Shown here in pieces: positions 35,631-41,330 of a stretch of 41,330 bases of DNA. The stretch is taken from contig PYER01000026.1 of the NCBI GenBank assembly GCA_003017855.1, positions 1 to 41,330 on the forward strand. Direction: 5' to 3'. The notes below the pieces were generated by a model. It saw nothing but the letters and a program-made list of their open reading frames with translations, had not been told where the DNA came from and did not search any database. How positions within the stretch are numbered: position 1 is the first letter of the stretch; each line of letters opens with the position of its first letter. A program made the translations under genes and the position numbers. This DNA is from a filamentous cyanobacterium CCT1. Its GTDB lineage: Bacteria; Cyanobacteriota; Cyanobacteriia; Phormidesmidales; Phormidesmidaceae.

Positions 35631-35890
35631 GTAGGGTGCATCCGCGCAGCGATGCACCATTGCCTTTGGCTCAAAACCCTGCACGCCCACAAGATTTTGG
35701 GTTGAGAGCCAAACCTGCTGCTGGGGGCGTTCCGATTGCCCCCAGACCCCGTCGTCCAGGGCCGTTCCGCCGCCCTGGACCCAACGGAAAGGACTTGCCG
35801 ATCATCGGTTTAAACCTCTGTTCTGCGAAGTAATCTGTCCTGCTCTGCGATCGACCTGAGCCGCGTAGGGTGGGCACTGCCCACCATCCA
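35631..35890 (+). repeat. Structured inverted element, copy B
   Basis: 260 bases, non-coding. The head GTAGGG is followed by stem I GGTGCATC/GATGCACC (35635-35642, 35651-35658), stem II TTTGGCTC/GAGCCAAA (35665-35672, 35706-35713), stem III CTGGGGGC/GCCCCCAG (35721-35728, 35738-35745) and stem IV GTCCAGGGC/GCCCTGGAC (35754-35762, 35772-35780). A 74-base core (35784-35857) includes GGTTTAAACC and the palindrome CCGATCATCGG. The element closes with a GTAGGGTGGGCA palindrome at 35865-35890. Core identity with copy A is 71 of 74 bases in opposite orientation. It occupies most of the space between the GS-like and alcohol dehydrogenase genes. Confidence 0.8.
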
Positions 35891-35952
35891 CACTGGCCGC
35901 CGGCTGATCAACCCGATCGCCGGACGAACGAACGTTTGCTCCTGCGGGTCTT

Positions 35953-37278
35953 CTAAATATTCACGTATTGGTTCATCTCCCAGGCGGTGATTTGGGCGTT
36001 GAAGGCTTCCCATTCCTTCGCTTTCATTTCAAGGAAGGTTTTGGCTCCGAGTTCGCCCATCATGCCCATTAGCAGGGGGTCCTGCTTGAGGGCGGCCATG
36101 GCCTCATAGAGGTTGTGGGGCAGGGTTTGCAGGTTGGGAAACTCGTCGCCGCGGGCAAACAAGTTTTCGTCGATGCGCTGTCCTGGGTCGGCCTGGGTTT
36201 TGATGCCTTCGAGGCCAGCGGCGAGAATGCCTGCGGTGGCCAGGTAGAGGTTGACGGCGCCGTCAATCATGCGGCACTCGAAGCGGCCTGTATCGGGAAT
36301 GCGGATCAGGTGGGAGCGGTTGTTGCCGCCGTAGGAGATGTAGCGAGGGCTCCAGGTGCTGCCGGAGGTGGTGCTGCTGGCACCTAAGCGGCGGTAGGAG
36401 TTGACCGTAGGGGCGCAGAGGGCCGCTAGCCCTTTGCCGTGGGCGAGCACCCCCCCGAGAAAGTTGTAGCCCAGGGGCGAAAGGCCGCCGCTGTCAGCTC
36501 CTTCGGCAAAGAGGTTGGTGTCGCCCTGCCACAGGCTGTTGTGAACGTGGCCGCCGTTGCCGGTGATGTGGCTAAAGGGCTTGGGCATAAAGGTAGCGGT
36601 AAAGCCGCGCTGCTCGGCCAGGGTTTTGACCATGTACTTGAAGAACACGTGGCGATCGCAGGTCGTTTTGGCATCGCTGTAGGTCCAGTTCAGCTCAAAC
36701 TGGCCGTTGGCGTCTTCGTGGTCGCACTGGTATGGCCCCCAGCCCAGGTCTTCCATATAGGTGACCAGCGTTGAAATCAGGTCAAACTGACGCATCAAGT
36801 TGAGCTGGTCGTAGCAGGGGCGCTCGGCGGTGTCTTTGGGGTCAGCAATTTCGTACCCTGTCTCGGTCTGGCGCAGCAAAAAGAACTCGGCCTCTACCCC
36901 AGTCTTGAGGCTGTAGCCCAGCGCTGCAGCCTGGTCAATTACCCGGTTCAGCATCATGCGAGGCGCAGCGGGGAAGGGTTCGCCTTCGTAGTACACATCG
37001 CTGGCTACCCAGCCCACGGTTGGCTCCCAGGGCAGCTGTATCAGCGAGTCGGGGTCGGGCACGGCGGCAATTTCTGCCGCCTCTGGCCCCAGGCCCAGGT
37101 TGGAGGCAAACGAGCAGAAAAATGCGCCGTCTTTTTCTACCCCAGCCATTTGCGACGCGGGCACCAGCTTGGCCCGGGTACCCCCCAGCAAGTCGGTGTA
37201 GGAGACTAAGAAAAACTTGATGCCGAGGGCCTTGGCCCTTTCTGCCAGGCTCTGCACCTGAGTCAACATGCCGACCAT
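35953..37278 (-). CDS. glnT: GlnT-type (type III-like) glutamine synthetase / gamma-glutamylamide synthetase
   Basis: 441 residues, beta-grasp plus GS catalytic fold. Key marks: FFLVSYTDLLGGTRAKLVP at the N-terminus, VEAEFFLL, GPYQCDHEDANGQFELNW, the ATP/metal segment NGGHVHNSLW (~241-250), NSYRRL, GNNRSHLIRIP and FECRMIDGAVNLYLA. Length (~440) and the DHEDANGQFE block match the rhizobial GlnT/TIGR03105 branch, which also includes gamma-glutamylmethylamide synthetases, rather than the 470-residue GlnA or 720-residue GlnN of cyanobacteria. It therefore probably ligates glutamate to ammonia or to an amine. A perfect NtcA-type site lies upstream at 37332. Start is the ATG at 37278; MLTQ at 37269 is an alternative. 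Confidence 0.88.
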   Translation of the reverse strand: MVGMLTQVQSLAERAKALGIKFFLVSYTDLLGGTRAKLVPASQMAGVEKDGAFFCSFASNLGLGPEAAEIAAVPDPDSLIQLPWEPTVGWVASDVYYEGEPFPAAPRMMLNRVIDQAAALGYSLKTGVEAEFFLLRQTETGYEIADPKDTAERPCYDQLNLMRQFDLISTLVTYMEDLGWGPYQCDHEDANGQFELNWTYSDAKTTCDRHVFFKYMVKTLAEQRGFTATFMPKPFSHITGNGGHVHNSLWQGDTNLFAEGADSGGLSPLGYNFLGGVLAHGKGLAALCAPTVNSYRRLGASSTTSGSTWSPRYISYGGNNRSHLIRIPDTGRFECRMIDGAVNLYLATAGILAAGLEGIKTQADPGQRIDENLFARGDEFPNLQTLPHNLYEAMAALKQDPLLMGMMGELGAKTFLEMKAKEWEAFNAQITAWEMNQYVNI

Positions 37279-37607
37279 AGAACGACTCCGGACGTTTCAG
37301 CCTAGTAAAACAGGCTGACGAAGACGCTTTTGTAGCTGTAGATACGGCCACTCAATCTGCAATTTCACAGCCGTTCAGTCAAAGTGGCAGGCTCTTGAAT
37401 CAGTTCTTTCTCTGGTCACGTCAGGATTGAAGCGACAACGCAACGACTCCACCGCCACAGCAAGAACTCTTCCTTGAGGCAGAGGAATACCCCCGCCCTG
37501 TAGCGGAACAGACTAGGCCAGTCCACAGATATCCTGTTAAAACGACTTTTATAGGCAACTGACCCTCAGCTTCAGTAAAGTGCCGCTTTGACGTTGGATA
37601 AACCACC
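37279..37607. other. Divergent intergenic region, GS-like gene and glycine-zipper gene
   Basis: 329 bases between divergent starts. The NtcA-type site is at 37332-37345 on the GS side. No stable hairpin or extra frame of note; the weak minus-strand frame at 37421-37708 overlaps the glycine-zipper gene and is not supported. Confidence 0.4.
37332..37345. promoter_or_regulatory. Candidate NtcA-binding site
   Basis: A perfect match to the palindromic consensus GTA-N8-TAC (GTA at 37332-37334, TAC at 37343-37345), 53 bases upstream of the GS-like gene's ATG at 37278. On the gene strand a TTTACT box lies 22 bases further on, near the place a -10 element would occupy in an NtcA-activated promoter, although it is not the canonical TAN3T. 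NtcA is the global nitrogen regulator of cyanobacteria, so nitrogen-controlled expression is likely. The short consensus occurs by chance, so position is the main support. Confidence 0.55.
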
Positions 37608-38189
37608 ATGAACAGCGATAACGACGTAAACCGAACTGGGCGAGCCGTGAATCGCAATCCCAATGCCCATCCTGTTCCCTCAATGAGGCAGCCGATTGAG
37701 CATTCCAATCATGCTTCTGCCAATGGTGAGGCTACCAATAGTGAGGACAGTGGCGTTGGCGCCGCTGGAGCCAGCGTAATGGGTACGGCCATTGGCGGGA
37801 TTGCCGGCGGCCCAGTGGGGGCCGTAATCGGGGCTGCTGTAGGAGCTGTCGCAGGCGGGCTCGCAAATGAAGGCATGACCACCGGGCACGCCGATCCTGC
37901 CCTTGAAGAAAAGTACTGGCGCGACAACTACCGCCAGCGGCCCTACGCCAGACCAGACTATGGCTACGACGACTACGGCCCGGCCTACCGCACTGGCTAC
38001 GAGGGCTATCACCGCTACTCCAGCCAGGGTCTAAATTTTAGCCAGGCAGAACCCCACCTGCGCCGAGACTACGATCGCCACAACCGCTCAGGCCGACTTG
38101 CCTGGGACCAGGCTAAGCATGCTATTCAAGATGCCTGGCAGCGGCTGCAGTCTACGGTTACAGACGACTCTCAGCGGCATCGGCGCTAG
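37608..38189 (+). CDS. Glycine-zipper domain protein, unknown function
   Basis: 193 residues. A polar N-terminus is followed by a glycine-zipper membrane segment at ~52-90 (IGGIAGGPVGAVIGAAVGAVAGGL). A soluble Tyr/Arg/Asp-rich C-terminal region has YWRDNYRQRPYARPDYGYDDYGPAY (family pattern of paired YxxDDYGPAY), then a helical end LAWDQAKHAIQDAWQRLQS. Proteins with this layout occur widely and are annotated as hypothetical, sometimes linked to envelope stress. There is no signal peptide. It is divergent from the GS-like gene. Confidence 0.85.
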   Translation: MNSDNDVNRTGRAVNRNPNAHPVPSMRQPIEHSNHASANGEATNSEDSGVGAAGASVMGTAIGGIAGGPVGAVIGAAVGAVAGGLANEGMTTGHADPALEEKYWRDNYRQRPYARPDYGYDDYGPAYRTGYEGYHRYSSQGLNFSQAEPHLRRDYDRHNRSGRLAWDQAKHAIQDAWQRLQSTVTDDSQRHRR

Positions 38190-38538
38190 CGCGATTGCAA
38201 CTCCAGAGTTCGCCGCCTGAGTTCTTCAGGGGCCACTCGTATTGCCATCCGTGCCTTTCGCCCAGATGGCTAGGTTAGGTGGGGCGGTGGGCTGCGATCG
38301 CATCCACCAGTCGTTCCCACCTTGAAGTCCTTCCTGAGCGGCTGTCTGCGCAGAGCGAAATGCGAGTAGTATATAAAATCACACTCCAACGAATTATTTG
38401 CCAATCTCGAAAAATTCTGAGATAACTTGATATAACAAGTTTGATGTACGCCAGCCGAATCGCCCTAACCAGGCTTGATCGCTACGGCTGAACAAGATTA
38501 CCCCTGAGCACATATCTAAAGGCTAGGTCCAACACCCT
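38190..38538. other. Intergenic region before the amidotransferase gene
   Basis: 349 bases without a supportable gene. The AT-rich part (38366-38450, with TATATAA and GATATAACAAG) is the likely promoter region of the amidotransferase. No hairpin of note. Confidence 0.35.
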
Positions 38539-39267
38539 ATGGATATTTTGGTTGTTCAACATGTCGAGGCCGATCCGGTTGGCATCTTGGGCCGCTACCT
38601 GGAAGTGAATGGAGCCTGGCTGCACACCTGGCTGGTACCCCAGCGCTCGACCCCGCCCCAGGGCCACTACGACGGCTTGATTGTGCTGGGTGGCCCCATG
38701 AACGCTTGCGAAGATGAAGCCTTTCCGCACCTGGCGCGGGTAGTGGCGCTCATTCGGGACTTTCACAGCCAGGGCAAGCCGGTTCTGGGCATTTGTCTGG
38801 GTGCGCAGCTGATTGCTCGGGCCTTCGGCGGTCGCGTCTACCAAAACGAAATACCGGAGCTGGGTTTCACGCCCCTGTTCCCGGTAGCGGAGGCCACAGA
38901 GCCCTGGATTCAGGATTACCCACCTGGCATGCCGATGATGCAGTGGCACTTCGACTCCTTCGATTTGCCCGCCGGGGCTAGGCTGCTGCTGACCAATGAG
39001 GTCTGCGCCAATCAGGCGTTTCGCCTGGGGAGCCACACCTATGGTTTGCAGTTTCATCCCGAAGTCACGCCCGAGATTGTGATGAGCTGGATTGCCTTTA
39101 AAACTGACTGGATTGAGGCCCACTACCCTCACCTGTCTGAGCAACTGCGGGAGCAGCTGGTCATGCACTGGGTGCAGTCGGCTCAGTTTACCGAAAAGCT
39201 GGCCAATGCCTGGTATAGCCAGGTGGTGGCCTCGGCCCAGACAGGTTCGCTGCTGCGCCAGGGATAG
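38539..39267 (+). CDS. Class I glutamine amidotransferase-like hydrolase
   Basis: 242 residues, a single GATase1 domain. The nucleophile elbow GICLGAQLIARAFGG (Cys near residue 94), the GGPMNACED oxyanion region and the His-Glu pair in GLQFHPEVTPE (~173-183) complete the triad. There is no synthetase domain, so it acts alone: GMP-synthase-like GATase1 proteins hydrolyse gamma-glutamyl bonds or deglutaminate small molecules. The long helical C-terminus (~190-242) is typical of the stand-alone form. It lies 1.3 kb from the GS-like ligase, separated by the divergent glycine-zipper gene. It could release the product from a gamma-glutamyl intermediate, as PuuD does, although it is not a close PuuD relative in motif layout. 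Confidence 0.9.
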   Translation: MDILVVQHVEADPVGILGRYLEVNGAWLHTWLVPQRSTPPQGHYDGLIVLGGPMNACEDEAFPHLARVVALIRDFHSQGKPVLGICLGAQLIARAFGGRVYQNEIPELGFTPLFPVAEATEPWIQDYPPGMPMMQWHFDSFDLPAGARLLLTNEVCANQAFRLGSHTYGLQFHPEVTPEIVMSWIAFKTDWIEAHYPHLSEQLREQLVMHWVQSAQFTEKLANAWYSQVVASAQTGSLLRQG

Positions 39268-39593
39268 GCGGCGGCGGCGAGAGCGCGCTGGCCGGCTCAA
39301 GCATCGGAGTTTCTTGAGGGCATGACCAATTTTTTACCCAAGGGTGCTGCTCGATGCCAGCGTCAGGGGGAGCATAGGTAATTTAACCGCCGTCAGCGCC
39401 ACAATTGCTACATGGCGACTTCCCTGAGGCCATTGCGCTCGAATCAGATGGCTATGATAGTCAAGCTATATCAACCATCAGATCTCTCAATGGATTGAGT
39501 AATCGAGCCCCGATCGCTAACAGCGCCTATCTGGCCTCAAGAACTACGGTACGGGGCAACTTTTCGGGACGAAGATCGTGGTAAAAAATACAC
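39268..39593. other. Intergenic region before the FecR gene
   Basis: 326 bases with no gene I can support. The AT-rich part 39450-39500 (ATAGTCAAGCTATATC) is a plausible promoter. I see no strong hairpin. Confidence 0.35.
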
Positions 39594-40478
39594 ATGATCA
39601 AACCCCTTCCGCAGCCAGTGGCCCATGCTCGAAAGCCGCGTCACCGACGGCAGCGGTGGTTAGTTTTGACGAGTATCAGCACGGTTACGGCGCTGTCTGT
39701 GGCATTTGCGGTCTATGCTCTGCCCGTGCGGGTCGAGCGAGGGCTGTCGCTGCGCCAGAGGCAGGGGGAGGTCATGGTGCTGCGCCCTAGCGGTTCTGCC
39801 CCAGCTGCGGTGGGCGATCGCCTCGATGCGGTCGGCGACGGCCTGCGCACGGGTACGCGATCGGCGGCGGTACTGGAGGTCGATACCGACGTGGGTTTTT
39901 TAGATGTTTCTGAGCGCACCGAGCTGCGCATTCGCACCCTGGAAATGGCTGCCGACGGTGGGCGCATTACCCACCTCAGCGTGCCGCGCGGGCAGGTGCG
40001 CACCCGGCTGCGGCGCTTTACTAACCAGGGGTCGCAGTTTGAAATTGAAACCCCGGCCGGCATTAGCGGTGTGCGCGGCACCGAATTTGGCGTCAGCGTG
40101 CAGGAAGACGGTAAAACCGGCATTGCCACTCTGACCGGAGCCGTAGACACGACAGCCGTCGGTGAAACCGTGGCCGTGCCAGCGGGGTTTCAAAACCTGA
40201 TCTGGCCAGGCGAACCGCCCACCCAGCCCGTGCCCCTGCGGGATGACCCAGGACTGGAGTATGAGCGGCGGGTGTTCTTTGAGAACAACACCCGCTATGT
40301 CACACTGACGGGTCGAGTTGACCCGGTCAACACCGTGTTTGTGGATGGAGCCCCACAGACCGTCGATCGCCAGGGCGAATTTCGCCTCACCCGCCTGGCG
40401 ACGGCCCGATTGCGAGTCGAGGTTGTAGTGATTACTCCCCTTGGCCGCCAGGAAACCCATGCAATTTACCTCCTCTAG
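39594..40478 (+). CDS. FecR domain-containing membrane protein
   Basis: 294 residues. A basic N-terminus and one membrane helix (~23-45, LVLTSISTVTALSVAFAVYAL) precede a FecR domain (~60-205) with RTGTRSAAVLEVD, ELRIRTL, GQVRTRLRRF and the hallmark FEIETPAGISGVRGTEFGV. A ~60-residue Ig-like C-terminal domain (~232-294; YVTLTGRVDPVNTVFVDGAP) follows. Unlike E. coli FecR it is not next to a sigma factor. In cyanobacteria this type is typically followed by a CHASE2 protein, as here: the next gene starts inside its last 20 bases, implying translational coupling. It probably senses a periplasmic ligand or binds peptidoglycan. Confidence 0.9.
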   Translation: MIKPLPQPVAHARKPRHRRQRWLVLTSISTVTALSVAFAVYALPVRVERGLSLRQRQGEVMVLRPSGSAPAAVGDRLDAVGDGLRTGTRSAAVLEVDTDVGFLDVSERTELRIRTLEMAADGGRITHLSVPRGQVRTRLRRFTNQGSQFEIETPAGISGVRGTEFGVSVQEDGKTGIATLTGAVDTTAVGETVAVPAGFQNLIWPGEPPTQPVPLRDDPGLEYERRVFFENNTRYVTLTGRVDPVNTVFVDGAPQTVDRQGEFRLTRLATARLRVEVVVITPLGRQETHAIYLL

Positions 40479-41322
40479 CGCATTTTGGCGAGGGCTAGAA
40501 TCGCTGTTAACCCTGGGCTTTGCCTGCCTGATCGTGCTCAGCGCCAGCGAGCTGGGCCTGCTTTTGCCCCTGGTGCAGGCCGAGTACCGGCTGCGGTTTC
40601 GCCTGCGCGGCCAGCACTCCTGGAGCGATCAGGTCGTGCTGATTGCCATTGATGCCCCCAGTCTGGATGCCCTGGGAGCTTTCCCCTGGCCGCGACGGCG
40701 CTATGCGGAGCTACTGCAACAGCTGCAGGCGGCCCCGCCCCGGGTGATTGTGTTTGACCTGCTGTTCAGCGACAGCAGCCCCGACGACGAGGTGTTCGCC
40801 GAGGCGATCGCCGCTTACCCTGCCGTCATTCTGGCCTCGGCCTGGGATCGCGACGGGCAGCCCCTGGGGCCAAACTCCACTCTGGCCACGGCGGCGCTGA
40901 CCAGCGGCCACATTTTGCAGCAGCACCAGGGCGGCTACCTGCACAGCGTTGAGCCCCTGGTGGGGGGACAGCCCGCCCTAGCGATCGCCACCGCAGAAGC
41001 CCTCAGCCTAACCCAGCAGACCGTGCCGCCGCCGCCGCTCGATCGCCCCCTGTGGGTCAACTGGCCCGGTTCAGCCGCCGCCATGCCTACCTACGCGTTT
41101 GTTGATGTGCTCGAAGGACGGGTTTCACCCCAGGCATTTGAAGGCAAAGTGGTGCTGATTGGGGCAACTGCCCTGGGCCTCGACGATTGGGTTACCCCCT
41201 TTGACACCGACCCGCCCGCCAGCGGCGTATATTTGCACGGGGCGCTGATCGAAAATCTGCTGCATCAGCGCTGGCTCAGACCAGCCCCTGGCGGCTGGAG
41301 CGCGGCGCTGGGGCTGGTCTGA
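40459..41322 (+). CDS. CHASE2 domain protein, possibly truncated
   Basis: 287 residues from the ATG at 40459, overlapping the FecR gene by 20 bases. A membrane helix (~17-37, LTLGFACLIVLSASELGLLLP) precedes a CHASE2 domain (VVLIAIDAPSLDALGAFPWPRRRYAELLQ, VFDLLFSD, FEGKVVLIGATALGLDDWVTPF, SGVYLHGALIENLL). CHASE2 is normally followed by three membrane helices and a cyclase, kinase or GGDEF output. Here the frame stops with TGA at 41320-41322, exactly where the first of those helices should begin (GGWSAALGLV), eight bases before the window ends. It may be frameshifted or interrupted, or the output may lie in another frame beyond the window. Confidence 0.85.
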   Translation: MQFTSSSAFWRGLESLLTLGFACLIVLSASELGLLLPLVQAEYRLRFRLRGQHSWSDQVVLIAIDAPSLDALGAFPWPRRRYAELLQQLQAAPPRVIVFDLLFSDSSPDDEVFAEAIAAYPAVILASAWDRDGQPLGPNSTLATAALTSGHILQQHQGGYLHSVEPLVGGQPALAIATAEALSLTQQTVPPPPLDRPLWVNWPGSAAAMPTYAFVDVLEGRVSPQAFEGKVVLIGATALGLDDWVTPFDTDPPASGVYLHGALIENLLHQRWLRPAPGGWSAALGLV

Positions 41323-41330
41323 GCCAGCGC

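Noticed and set aside
34107-35890. Composite transposon carrying the alcohol dehydrogenase
   Set aside because: No transposase frame exists in either element and no flanking target duplication was seen. Only the inverted structured elements themselves are claimed.
38482-39300. 272-residue minus-strand frame
   Set aside because: Antisense to the amidotransferase with its complete catalytic triad; it contains only shadow-type composition.
1-41330. tRNA genes, rRNA or CRISPR arrays
   Set aside because: No T-loop GGTTCGAATCC-type motif with matching acceptor arms was found, no rRNA signature, and no regularly spaced direct repeats.

Overview
The window looks like chromosomal DNA of a filamentous, GC-rich cyanobacterium (Leptolyngbya/Nodosilinea-like; the genus is a guess). 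Reasons: the octamer GCGATCGC (HIP1) recurs throughout. The gene families are cyanobacterial in style: a large TamB-like protein, an amino-acid ABC binding-protein/permease fusion, a Ser/Thr kinase with a periplasmic domain, a FecR/CHASE2 pair, an FtsH of the cyanobacterial type, and an acetolactate-synthase-like decarboxylase beside succinate-semialdehyde dehydrogenase. No tRNA, rRNA, CRISPR array, phage module or intact transposase was found.

Layout. 0-2.4 kb: a small accessory patch with an AT-rich orphan gene behind a long hairpin, a decayed ABC-transporter fragment, a Uma2-type gene and an SDR. 2.5-8.0 kb (minus): a DUF4114 beta-propeller protein, a histidine kinase translationally coupled to a response regulator/thioredoxin-reductase-like fusion, and tsaB. 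8.1-14.4 kb (plus): TamB-like giant, two small membrane or secreted proteins, a TfoX-N protein. 14.7-17.3 kb: divergent amino-acid ABC transporter. 17.7-20.1 kb: Ser/Thr kinase and a lipoprotein. 20.1-23.2 kb (minus): the probable 2-oxoglutarate decarboxylase/SSADH pair that closes the cyanobacterial TCA cycle. 23.5-26.1 kb: CHASE2-GGDEF-EAL protein. 26.1-27.2 kb: long non-coding stretch with several hairpins. 27.2-30.1 kb: RlpA, a Rieske oxygenase, and an orphan polymorphic-toxin-like domain with a probable immunity gene. 30.1-32.5 kb: FtsH and a DUF1232 protein. 32.6-39.3 kb: aldehyde dehydrogenase, iron alcohol dehydrogenase, GlnT-type glutamine-synthetase-like ligase, glycine-zipper protein and class I amidotransferase. 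39.6 kb to the end: FecR and CHASE2 proteins.

Two observations stand out. First, the iron alcohol dehydrogenase gene is bracketed by two inverted copies of a ~260-285-nt element. Each has a 74-nt core with only 3 differences, followed by stem-loops whose arms have changed in a compensatory way. This is evidence of a structured RNA or hairpin mobile element that I cannot name. Second, the GlnT-like ligase (with a perfect GTA-N8-TAC NtcA-type site upstream), alcohol dehydrogenase, aldehyde dehydrogenase and amidotransferase together supply the four activities expected of a gamma-glutamylated amino-alcohol (ethanolamine-type) nitrogen-salvage route. That pathway is inference from gene content.
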